Below, in pieces: positions 1 through 8,857 of a stretch of DNA of 64,000 nt. The notes under the pieces were generated by a model, which was given only the letters and a program-made list of their open reading frames with translations, was not told the DNA's origin and ran no database searches. The position numbers were made by a program, and so were the translations under genes. The DNA comes from Neorhizobium galegae bv. orientalis str. HAMBI 540 (lineage in GTDB: Bacteria > Pseudomonadota > Alphaproteobacteria > Rhizobiales > Rhizobiaceae). Position 1 is the stretch's first letter. Each line of letters opens with the position of its first letter. The stretch covers positions 1,798,001-1,862,000 of the forward strand of contig NZ_HG938353.1 in assembly GCF_000731315.1 (NCBI RefSeq), read 5' to 3'.

Positions 1-369
1 CGCCGTAACCAAAACGTTTTCCGTATCCCAGAGAAGTGCGGCGACCTCTTCCAACGTGGCATGTTCGCACAGCTCGACGGCATCGCGGCCGCGATAGAAA
101 AGCCGCTCGTTGGAAATCGTCGAGATTGTCGTCGGCAGGACCGGATCGCCCCACCGGATCGCGTCCGCTGCCACCGCCGCCGATTGTCGCCGCCCTGCAT
201 GCCGCTCGGACAAACGCTTGACGTCGTCGGCCTGATACAGGCTGCGCCGCGGATCGGCAGGATCCGCCTTCGCGCGGATGCGGCCGCGGCTGACATTGGC
301 ATAAAGCGTCTGCGGTTTGGTCCCGAGGCGGGAGAGCGCTTCTTCGGCGGTGATCCAGAGGATGTTCAT
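1..369 (-). CDS. Citrate synthase family protein with N-terminal HTH, partial (3' end outside window)
   Basis: The minus-strand frame is open from an ATG at 369 to the window edge, giving the first 123 residues. Residues about 4-55 look like a MerR/excisionase-type helix-turn-helix (ITAEEALSRLG, TLYANVSRGRIRAK, SLYQADDVKRL). After a short linker comes the start of a citrate-synthase-like domain (NERLFYRGRDAVEL, ATLEEVAALLW). HTH-fused citrate synthase homologues are known from rhizobia. The gene is divergent from another citrate synthase family gene at 443, with a 73-bp gap holding palindromes, so the HTH could bind there (inference). Catalytic residues lie outside the window, so activity cannot be judged. 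Confidence 0.8.
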   Translation of the reverse strand, partial: MNILWITAEEALSRLGTKPQTLYANVSRGRIRAKADPADPRRSLYQADDVKRLSERHAGRRQSAAVAADAIRWGDPVLPTTISTISNERLFYRGRDAVELCEHATLEEVAALLWDTENVLVTA

Positions 370-370
370 G

Positions 371-400
371 TTGATCGATTGCATCAAGATTGACGTCAAT
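371..400. promoter_or_regulatory. Divergent promoter region with two inverted repeats (candidate operator)
   Basis: Between the two divergent citrate-synthase genes there is a perfect 12-bp palindrome ATTGACGTCAAT at 389-400. Just upstream is a 5-bp inverted repeat TTGAT-N7-ATCAA at 371-387. The spacing of 7 does not match an FNR/FixK box, which needs 4. A regulator shared by both genes, possibly the HTH domain of the leftward gene, is an inference from position only. Confidence 0.45.
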
Positions 401-442
401 AAGACTAGGTCGGATCATCAAGCCCGTAAAGGAGAAACACTC

Positions 443-1534
443 ATGAAAAACAACGGACTTGAAGATGTCATCGCCGCCGAGACCCGGCTTTCGGACGTGG
501 ACGGAGAAGCGGGCCGCCTAGTCATTCGCGGCGTATCTCTCGACCTGCTTGTCGAGCGCGCCACCTATGAAGACGCCGCAGCGCTGCTCCTCGATGGTTT
601 TCTGGAACGTCCCGTTACCGCGGCCGATCTCAAGGCCCGCCTCGGCCAGGCCCGCGCCGAAGTTTTTGCGCATATACACACCGCAGATGCCGCGCTTCTG
701 AACCTGCCGCCCGTCGATGCCATGCGCGCCCTGATCGCACGGCTGCCGGACGGCGAGGATTTCGAAACGACGCTTCGACTGCTGGCCGCCCCCGCCGTCT
801 TCCTACCGGCCGTGCTGAGGCTCCAGAAGGGAGAGACGCCGGTGGCGCCCACTCCGTCGCTTTCCCAGTCCGCCGATATCCTCGCCATGCTGGACGCCAG
901 CCTGCCGACGCGTGAACAGGTCTCAGCGCTGGACGCCTATCTGGTGACGATTTCGGATCACGGACTGAATGCCTCGACCTTCGCCTCCCGCGTCGTCGCC
1001 TCGACCGGCGCCGGCCTCACGTCATCCGTGCTGGCTGCCATCAGCGCGCTCAAGGGCCCGTTGCATGGCGGGGCGCCGGGACCCGTGCTCGACATGCTGG
1101 ATGCGATCGGCAGCGAGGACAGTGCCAGGACCTGGCTCGGCCAGGCGCTCGATCGCGGTGAGCGGCTGATGGGGTTCGGCCACCGCATCTACCGCGTCCG
1201 CGATCCCCGCGCCGATGCGCTGAAAGGCGCATTAGCGCCTTTGGTCATGACCGGACAGGTGGATCGCAACCGCATCCGGCTCGCCGAAGCCGTCGAGCAG
1301 GCAGCACTCGCCATCCTCAGGGAGCGCAAGCCTGACCGGCCGCTCGACGTCAATGTCGAGTTCTACACTGCCCTGCTGCTCGATGCGCTGAAATTTCCGC
1401 GGGCTGCCTTCACCGGCGTCTTTGCGATCGGCCGCACGGTCGGTTGGATCGCCCATGCTCGCGAACAGGCGTTGGAAGGCCGGCTGATCCGGCCACGTTC
1501 GGTCTATATCGGCCCCCTGCCCCAGGCGGCATGA
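443..1534 (+). CDS. Citrate synthase / methylcitrate synthase family protein
   Basis: The 363-aa product condenses an acyl-CoA (acetyl- or propionyl-CoA) with oxaloacetate if active. The family signature GFGHRIYRVRDPR holds the active-site His and Arg; a second His motif (LKGPLHGGAPG) and the C-terminal DVNVEFYTALLLDAL with the catalytic Asp/Glu region are also visible. The ATG at 443 was chosen because it follows AAAGGAGAAAC; an upstream in-frame extension to 317 would overlap the divergent gene. At 363 residues it is shorter than the TCA enzyme (about 430), as expected for the methylcitrate-synthase-like group. It probably works with its HTH-containing neighbour, perhaps as a hetero-oligomer (inference). 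It is unlikely to be the main gltA. Confidence 0.85.
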   Translation: MKNNGLEDVIAAETRLSDVDGEAGRLVIRGVSLDLLVERATYEDAAALLLDGFLERPVTAADLKARLGQARAEVFAHIHTADAALLNLPPVDAMRALIARLPDGEDFETTLRLLAAPAVFLPAVLRLQKGETPVAPTPSLSQSADILAMLDASLPTREQVSALDAYLVTISDHGLNASTFASRVVASTGAGLTSSVLAAISALKGPLHGGAPGPVLDMLDAIGSEDSARTWLGQALDRGERLMGFGHRIYRVRDPRADALKGALAPLVMTGQVDRNRIRLAEAVEQAALAILRERKPDRPLDVNVEFYTALLLDALKFPRAAFTGVFAIGRTVGWIAHAREQALEGRLIRPRSVYIGPLPQAA

Positions 1535-1541
1535 CCGGCGA

Positions 1542-2312
1542 TCACATCTGGATGGACATGCCGCCGTCGACGGTCAGCACATGGCCGTTGACGAAGGAGC
1601 CGGCGTCGCTTGCCAGAAACAGCGCGGCACCGGCAATTTCTCCGGGCCGCCCCCACCGCTGCAGCGGTACGCGCTGGCGCATGAATGCGTTCATGTCGGG
1701 GTTTGCGGAAATCTCTGCATTGGTCTCGGTGGCGAACATTCCCGGCGCAATCGCGTTGCTGGTGACGCCGAATGGGCCGTATTCGACTGCCAGGCTTCGC
1801 ACCAGACCGGTCAGGCCCTGTTTGGCGACGGGATAGATGGCATCGCCCGAACGGGCCATGTTGCCGATGATCGACGTGACCGAGATGAGACGGCCATGGC
1901 CCTGAGCCTTCATGATATCAGCGGCCTTGCGGGAGAGCGCGATGGCCGAGAGCAGGTCGGTCTGGATCAGGTTCAGGATATCGGCATCGCTGAACGCCGC
2001 AAACGGGCGCCGGTCGCGGGCACCGACATTGTTGATGAGGATATCCAGCCGGCCATGATCTGCGTGGAGCCTTGCGATCGCCTCGCGTCCGGCATCGAGA
2101 TCTGCGACGTCGAAGGCGGCAGCGCTCGCCTTGCCGCCCTCACCCGTGATGAAGGCAACGGCCTGTTCCAGCATGTCGCCGGAGCGGCCGCTGAGCACGA
2201 CATGCGCGCCGGCCTCCGCCAGAGCCTTCGCCATCTGCAGGCCGAGCCCTCGGCCGCTGCCGGTCACAAGCGCCACGCGCCCAACGAGGGAAAATCTATC
2301 GAAAATGGCCAT
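1542..2312 (-). CDS. SDR family NAD(P)-dependent oxidoreductase
   Basis: A 256-aa classical short-chain dehydrogenase. It shows the Rossmann motif TGSGRGLG near residue 16, the NNVG motif (LINNVGARD), catalytic Ser in SVTSIIG, and the YxxxK pair in IYPVAKQ. The C-terminal SFVNGHVLTVDGGMSIQM is typical of the family. Overall it resembles gluconate 5-dehydrogenase or 3-oxoacyl-ACP-reductase-like enzymes; the substrate cannot be read from sequence. The start MAIFDRFSL at 2312 fits the usual short lead before the Rossmann strand; a longer upstream version is less likely. It ends 7 bp from the convergent citrate synthase gene and lies downstream of pyrG, past a strong terminator, so it is probably transcribed separately. 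Confidence 0.85.
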   Translation of the reverse strand: MAIFDRFSLVGRVALVTGSGRGLGLQMAKALAEAGAHVVLSGRSGDMLEQAVAFITGEGGKASAAAFDVADLDAGREAIARLHADHGRLDILINNVGARDRRPFAAFSDADILNLIQTDLLSAIALSRKAADIMKAQGHGRLISVTSIIGNMARSGDAIYPVAKQGLTGLVRSLAVEYGPFGVTSNAIAPGMFATETNAEISANPDMNAFMRQRVPLQRWGRPGEIAGAALFLASDAGSFVNGHVLTVDGGMSIQM

Positions 2313-2408
2313 ATCGCACCGCTGAAATGAAAAGAGCAATTCCGGCGAACATAGGGGATGTTGAAGCACTCCCGCCAGTGCGAAAACAGAAGCTCTCCGC
2401 CTGACGGC

Positions 2409-2439
2409 AAAAAGGCAGGATGCGAAACCCTGCCTTTTT
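2409..2439 (-). terminator. Rho-independent terminator of pyrG
   Basis: An 11-bp perfect stem AAAAAGGCAGG / CCTGCCTTTTT with a 9-nt loop lies 9 bp after the pyrG stop. Read on the minus strand the stem ends in a T run, as expected for an intrinsic terminator. The A/T flanks make it potentially bidirectional. Confidence 0.85.
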
Positions 2440-2447
2440 GAATTTAC

Positions 2448-4130
<1,683 letters not shown>

Positions 4131-4162
4131 TTATAAAATCGGCTGTGGAATCTTCACAAAAT

Positions 4163-4190
4163 AAAACCGGCAGGCTTTTGGCCTGCCGGA
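4163..4190 (-). terminator. Rho-independent terminator after secG
   Basis: A 9-bp perfect stem CCGGCAGGC / GCCTGCCGG (4167-4175 and 4181-4189) with a 5-nt loop is followed on the minus strand by TTTTATTTT. It sits just past the secG stop and upstream of pyrG, so it separates the two transcription units at least partly. Confidence 0.8.
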
Positions 4191-4212
4191 GCTTGAAACG
4201 TGGACCGCGCCC

Positions 4213-4674
4213 TTACTGGCCGGTCGGAACGCCCGTCGGCGCAGCCGGAGCGGCAGGCGCCGAACCGGTCGCGGGGGCCGCAGGAGCCGGCGCAGTACCG
4301 GTCCCCGGGGCTGCCGGAGCGGATGCGCCGGAACCGGACGGAACGCCGTTGCCTGCCGGAGCGGGTGCCGGTGCCGGGCCGAGCTGGTCGAGAATGCCGC
4401 CGCCCGTGCCCTGCTGGCTCTGCGGGATGCGGTTCAGGATGTCGCTCGGACGGGATTCGTACCGCGCCAGGATGCCGAGCGCCAGCGAGGTGATGAAGAA
4501 CAGCGTCGCGAGGATGGCGGTCGTGCGGGTCAGCGCATTGGCGGTACCGCGTGCCGACATGAAGCCGGAGCCGCCGCCGATGCCAAGCCCGCCGCCTTCG
4601 GAGCGCTGGATCAGCACGACGCCGACGAGCGCCAGCACGATCATGAGATGAATGACAATCAGAACGGTCTGCAT
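4213..4674 (-). CDS. secG: Preprotein translocase subunit SecG
   Basis: A 153-aa inner-membrane protein, the SecG component of SecYEG. The first transmembrane helix (residues 2-20, VLIVIHLMIVLALVGVVLIQ) is followed by the SecG hallmark region QRSEGGGLGIGGGSGFMSARGTANALTRTT and a second helix (residues 52-68). The remaining C-terminal tail of about 80 residues is Pro/Ala/Gly rich (repeats of APAPAPAG, APAAPG). Such tails occur in alphaproteobacterial SecG and their role is unknown. It lies between tpiA and pyrG on the same strand. Confidence 0.95.
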   Translation of the reverse strand: MQTVLIVIHLMIVLALVGVVLIQRSEGGGLGIGGGSGFMSARGTANALTRTTAILATLFFITSLALGILARYESRPSDILNRIPQSQQGTGGGILDQLGPAPAPAPAGNGVPSGSGASAPAAPGTGTAPAPAAPATGSAPAAPAAPTGVPTGQ

Positions 4675-4770
4675 GAATTAAAAATCCCTGCCCCTCGACG
4701 AGGCAATAGAAGAAGATTGGCGGCTCTTTACATGAGGCCTGCGCGCATTCCAAGCCCTTATCAAAAAGCT

Positions 4771-5541
4771 TTAGGCCGTCAGTCCTTCATAGACCCGATA
4801 GATGGCGAGAAAATCTTCCGCTTTCAAGCTCGCGCCGCCGATCAGTGCACCGTCGACATTCTCGACGCCCATCAACTCCCGGGCATTGCCCGGCTTGACC
4901 GAACCGCCGTAGAGAATGCGCATCAGCCTGCCTTCTTCGCCGAACCGCTGGACGAGTTCTGCCCGCATGAAGGCATGGGCGATTTCGATATCCTTGACGG
5001 TCGGCGTCAGTCCGGTGCCGATTGCCCAGATCGGTTCGTAGGCGACGACAGTGTTGACGGCGTTTGCCGATTGGGGCAACGAGCCGAAAATCTGGCGTTT
5101 CAGGATGTCGAGGGTCTGGTACGCGTCGCGTTCGTCGCCGGTTTCGCCGATGCAGACGATTGCGGTCAGATCGGCGGCATAGGCCGCCTCCGCCTTGGCT
5201 CGGACCAGATGATCGGTTTCCGCGTGATCGGCACGGCGCTCGGAATGTCCGACGATCACATAGGTGCCAAAGCAGTCGGCGATCATCTCCGCGGAAATAT
5301 CGCCCGTATGGGCACCGCCGAGGTTCTGGTGGCAATCCTGGCCGCCGATCTCGAGCGGGCTGTCGGTCGCCAGGGCGGTTGCGACATAAAGGAGCGTTGC
5401 CGGCGGGCAGATCAGCGTATCGACCTTTTCCGACAACGGTCCGATCACGCCGTCGGCAATCGTCTTGATTTCAGTCAGGAACTCGCGGGTGCCGTTCATC
5501 TTCCAGTTTCCGGCAACGAGCGGGCGCACATCAGGCGTCAT
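4771..5541 (-). CDS. tpiA: Triose-phosphate isomerase
   Basis: A 256-aa TIM-barrel enzyme that interconverts dihydroxyacetone phosphate and glyceraldehyde 3-phosphate in glycolysis and the Calvin cycle. Catalytic Lys is in GNWKMNG, catalytic His in IVGHSERR, and catalytic Glu in the signature [12 protein letters not shown]. The phosphate-binding loops are [11 protein letters not shown] and LIGGASL. The ATG at 5541 gives the normal length; an upstream ATG at 5661 would add 40 residues unlike the family. GGAGAGGAAA precedes the chosen start. It heads the tpiA-secG-pyrG array. Confidence 0.97.
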   Translation of the reverse strand: MTPDVRPLVAGNWKMNGTREFLTEIKTIADGVIGPLSEKVDTLICPPATLLYVATALATDSPLEIGGQDCHQNLGGAHTGDISAEMIADCFGTYVIVGHSERRADHAETDHLVRAKAEAAYAADLTAIVCIGETGDERDAYQTLDILKRQIFGSLPQSANAVNTVVAYEPIWAIGTGLTPTVKDIEIAHAFMRAELVQRFGEEGRLMRILYGGSVKPGNARELMGVENVDGALIGGASLKAEDFLAIYRVYEGLTA

Positions 5542-5683
5542 CGGTAAATATTTCCTCTCCGTTCGGTTCCGACGAGCAAAACCGAAGCCTCCATGTATCA
5601 GGATCGTGTTTTTAGACGTATCCTGCATGAATTGGTATGCAAAAGACAGATTTTGGTTCAAGTCTTTGGTTAACGACCGGCGC

Positions 5684-6580
5684 TCAGTGGCTGGTCAGCA
5701 GAAAATTCAGGACCTTTCGCCAATCGACCATCCGGATCGGCGTGCCGTGGCTGCCGGTCGCAAACAGCGTGAACCGGGTCGGGTAACGCGCTGCCTTCAG
5801 CTTGCGATAGACCGCTTCCTGATCCTCGGACTTGTAGACGCTGTCGCTGCCGCCATGCGCGAAATAAATGGGGAGCTTGCGCTTGGCTAGAAGCGATTTC
5901 GGCAATCCGGGATCCGGCGGGCCGCCGAGCAGCGCCACGCCCTTCAGATACCGCACGGCCTGTTTGTCGCGGCTGATGCCCTGGCAGATGAACCCGCCCA
6001 TCGACGCGCAGGCGAGGATCACCGGCCGCCCGGCCGACTGGTCGAACGCGTAGCGGATCAGCGCCGCGATATCGGCGACGCCATTGTCGCCGAACGAGGT
6101 GACGCTCGGCGAATAATAGGTGCCGCCATTGCCGGTGGCGAGGTTCTTCAGGCGGTTGAAATTGCCGCCGAACGTATAGTCGTTGACACCGAGCCGGCGG
6201 TCGCCGCCGCGGCCGTGGATGAAGATCACGGTGAAGGCGGCTCCGTCCGCCTGTCCCACCCTGGTGACATCGAGCCGGCGCCCGGCGAGGGCCAGCGTCT
6301 CGTTCTGCTGATAGCGCCTGACACCCAAGGAAACATAGTCGTCCTTGACGCGCCGTTCCGGCTCGCGATCGCGGCCGTTGATATCGCGCATTTCCTGGTA
6401 GTCGATCACCTCATTGGCTCCGCCGTCTGAGGATTGCAACACCCTCATCTGGGAGAAAAGTTCATCCTTGAAAGGCTTTATCGGCCCCTCCTGCGCCCCT
6501 GCCGGCGCGGCGGCAAGGGTTGCCAGCACAGCAAGAAACGTGCCGAAAACGAAATGAACTGTGGACATGCTTTGTTTCAT
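5684..6580 (-). CDS. Exported alpha/beta hydrolase
   Basis: A 298-aa protein with an N-terminal signal peptide (hydrophobic [18 protein letters not shown], likely cleavage after AGA-Q near residue 30). The alpha/beta-hydrolase fold shows [10 protein letters not shown] (oxyanion-hole strand), a nucleophile elbow CASMGG (Cys replaces the first Gly of GxSxG), a probable Asp in [10 protein letters not shown], and a C-terminal His in TGSHGTP. The substrate is unknown; carboxylesterase or dienelactone-hydrolase-like chemistry is possible. Start at 6580 (MKQSMSTV) or 6568 (MSTV) cannot be separated. It is divergent from parE, whose ATG lies about 180 bp away. Confidence 0.75.
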   Translation of the reverse strand: MKQSMSTVHFVFGTFLAVLATLAAAPAGAQEGPIKPFKDELFSQMRVLQSSDGGANEVIDYQEMRDINGRDREPERRVKDDYVSLGVRRYQQNETLALAGRRLDVTRVGQADGAAFTVIFIHGRGGDRRLGVNDYTFGGNFNRLKNLATGNGGTYYSPSVTSFGDNGVADIAALIRYAFDQSAGRPVILACASMGGFICQGISRDKQAVRYLKGVALLGGPPDPGLPKSLLAKRKLPIYFAHGGSDSVYKSEDQEAVYRKLKAARYPTRFTLFATGSHGTPIRMVDWRKVLNFLLTSH

Positions 6581-6763
6581 CCGGTTCCTTCAACCTCGCA
6601 AGCTTGCCATGGCCCGATCGGCGCAGCATTGGTGAAAAACGACCGTTTCCATGCGGCATCGCGAAAAAGCCGGGTTTCTGGCAGAATCGCGAGTGATTCG
6701 AAACAGCACGAGATGGGTATGGCTTCCTCTTCCGCACCCCGACAGGTAGTACCGACGCAGCCA

Positions 6764-8815
6764 ATGGATGACAATAATGACCTTTTTGCCGATTTGCCGG
6801 TGACAGCCAAGGCAGTTGCCGTCGAACCCACGCCCGCCGTCAAGGCCGAGCCCTCGACACCGCGCCCGGCGCCGACCACCCTGTCCGGCGACGACTACGG
6901 CGCCTCCTCGATCCGTGTGCTCGAAGGCCTGGAACCGGTGCGCATGCGTCCCGGCATGTATATCGGTGGCACCGACGAAAAGGCGATGCACCACCTCTTC
7001 GCCGAAGTCATCGACAATTCGATGGACGAAGCGGTGGCCGGCCATGCGGACTTCATCGACGTGCATCTCGATGCCGAGGGTTTCCTAACCGTCACCGACA
7101 ACGGCCGCGGCATCCCGGTCGAGAATCACCCCCAGGTTCCGGGCAAGTCGACGCTCGAAGTGATCATGACCAAGCTGCATGCGGGCGGTAAGTTCGACGG
7201 CAAGGCTTATGAGACATCTGGCGGTCTGCACGGCGTCGGCGTTTCCGTGGTCAACGCGCTGTCCGACCTTCTCGAAGTGGAAGTCGCCCGCAATCGCAAG
7301 CTCTACCGCCAGCGCTTTTCGCGCGGCGTGCCGCAGGGCGGCCTGGAAGAACTCGGCGATGTCCATAACCGCCGCGGCACCAGGGTGCGCTTCCATCCCG
7401 ATCCGCAGATTTTCGGCGATCATGCGAAATTCGATGCAGGCCGCATCTTCCGCATGGCGCGCTCAAAAGCCTATCTGTTCGGCGGCGTCGAAATCCGCTG
7501 GAGCTGCGATCCGGGCATGGTGGCCGCCGGCGGCGACATCCCGGAAAAGGCGGTCTTCCACTTCCCCGGTGGCCTCAAGGATTATCTCTCCGCCACGCTC
7601 GGCAAGGATTTCACCGTCACTCGCGAAATCTTCGCCGGCCGCACCGAAAAGACCGGCGGCCATGGCGCGATGGAGTGGGCGATCACCTGGTATGGCGGCG
7701 ATCCCGAACTGCATTCCTATTGCAACACCATCCCGACGCCCGAAGGCGGCACGCATGAGGCCGGTCTGCGTATCGCGCTCACCAAGGGCCTCAAGAACTA
7801 TGCAGACCTGACCCAGAACAAGCGCGCGAAGGAAATCACTACCGATGACGTGATGATCTCGGCGGTCGGCATGCTTTCGGTCTTTATCCGCGAGCCGGAA
7901 TTCGTCGGCCAGACCAAGGACAAGCTCGCGACCGTCGAAGCCCAGCGCCTCGTCGAAAACATCTTGCGCGATCCCTTCGATCACTATCTTGCCGGCAATC
8001 CGGGCGAGGCTGCAAAGCTCCTCGAATGGGTCATCGAACGCGCCGAAGAGCGCCTGCGCCGCCGCAAGGAAAAGGAAGTCAATCGCAAGACGGCGGTGCG
8101 CAAGCTGCGCCTGCCCGGCAAGCTCGCGGACTGCTCGCAGAACACCGCCGAGGGTGCCGAACTCTTCATCGTCGAAGGTGACTCGGCAGGAGGATCGGCC
8201 AAGCAGGGCCGCAATCGCGCCAACCAGGCCATCCTGCCCTTGCGCGGAAAGATCCTCAACGTCGGCAGCGCCAGCCGTGAAAAGCTATCCGCCAACCAGC
8301 AGATCGCCGATCTCATCCAGGCGCTCGGCTGCGGCACGCGGACGAAATACCGCGAGGAGGACCTCCGCTACGAACGCATCATCATCATGACCGATGCGGA
8401 CGTCGATGGTGCCCATATCGCTTCGCTGCTGATCACCTTCTTCTACCAGGAAATGCCGGAACTCATCCGCGGCAACCACCTCTATCTGGCGGTACCGCCG
8501 CTCTACGTCCTGCGCCAAGGCGGCAAGACCGTCTATGCCCGCGACGATGCCCACCGGGCGGAGCTGATGGAAACGGTGTTCAAGGGCAAGAAGGTCGAGA
8601 TCGGCCGCTTCAAAGGCCTCGGCGAAATGATGGCGGCGCAGCTGAAGGAAACCACGATGGATCCCGCCCATCGTACGCTGCTGCGCATCTCGATCGACGA
8701 CGTGGATTTCGAAGGCACCCGCGAGGCCGTCGACAACCTGATGGGCACCAAGGCGGATGCCCGTTTCCGCTTCATCCAGGAGCGTGCCGCGTTTGCGGAA
8801 AACCTCGATATCTAA
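6764..8815 (+). CDS. parE: DNA topoisomerase IV subunit B
   Basis: A 683-aa ATPase subunit of topoisomerase IV, which decatenates chromosomes. After a Pro/Ala-rich N-terminal leader of about 45 residues, the GHKL ATPase shows VRMRPGMYIG, EVIDNSMDEA, TDNGRGIPV and the ATP-lid GGLHGVGVSVVNALS. The TOPRIM region has FIVEGDSAGGSAKQGR and the acidic IIIMTDADVDGAHI, and the C-terminus has RFKGLGEMMAAQLKETTMDP. The choice ParE over GyrB rests on length (no GyrB insertion) and the alphaproteobacterial MDDNNDLF-type start. In-frame ATGs at 6713 and 6719 are possible but would lengthen an already unusual leader. Confidence 0.93.
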   Translation: MDDNNDLFADLPVTAKAVAVEPTPAVKAEPSTPRPAPTTLSGDDYGASSIRVLEGLEPVRMRPGMYIGGTDEKAMHHLFAEVIDNSMDEAVAGHADFIDVHLDAEGFLTVTDNGRGIPVENHPQVPGKSTLEVIMTKLHAGGKFDGKAYETSGGLHGVGVSVVNALSDLLEVEVARNRKLYRQRFSRGVPQGGLEELGDVHNRRGTRVRFHPDPQIFGDHAKFDAGRIFRMARSKAYLFGGVEIRWSCDPGMVAAGGDIPEKAVFHFPGGLKDYLSATLGKDFTVTREIFAGRTEKTGGHGAMEWAITWYGGDPELHSYCNTIPTPEGGTHEAGLRIALTKGLKNYADLTQNKRAKEITTDDVMISAVGMLSVFIREPEFVGQTKDKLATVEAQRLVENILRDPFDHYLAGNPGEAAKLLEWVIERAEERLRRRKEKEVNRKTAVRKLRLPGKLADCSQNTAEGAELFIVEGDSAGGSAKQGRNRANQAILPLRGKILNVGSASREKLSANQQIADLIQALGCGTRTKYREEDLRYERIIIMTDADVDGAHIASLLITFFYQEMPELIRGNHLYLAVPPLYVLRQGGKTVYARDDAHRAELMETVFKGKKVEIGRFKGLGEMMAAQLKETTMDPAHRTLLRISIDDVDFEGTREAVDNLMGTKADARFRFIQERAAFAENLDI

Positions 8816-8831
8816 GCCGGATTTCCGGCTT
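8814..8831 (+). terminator. Weak hairpin after parE
   Basis: An inverted repeat AAGCCGGA-TT-TCCGGCTT straddles the parE stop codon. It has no clear T run, so it may be only a weak or Rho-assisted terminator between the convergent parE and bacteriophytochrome genes. Confidence 0.4.
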
Positions 8832-8857
8832 GGATATCTCCGGCATCGCCACGACGG

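Noticed and set aside
371..387. Possible FixK/FNR box TTGAT ... ATCAA before the citrate synthase genes
   Set aside because: The half sites are separated by 7 bp rather than the 4 bp of an FNR/FixK site.
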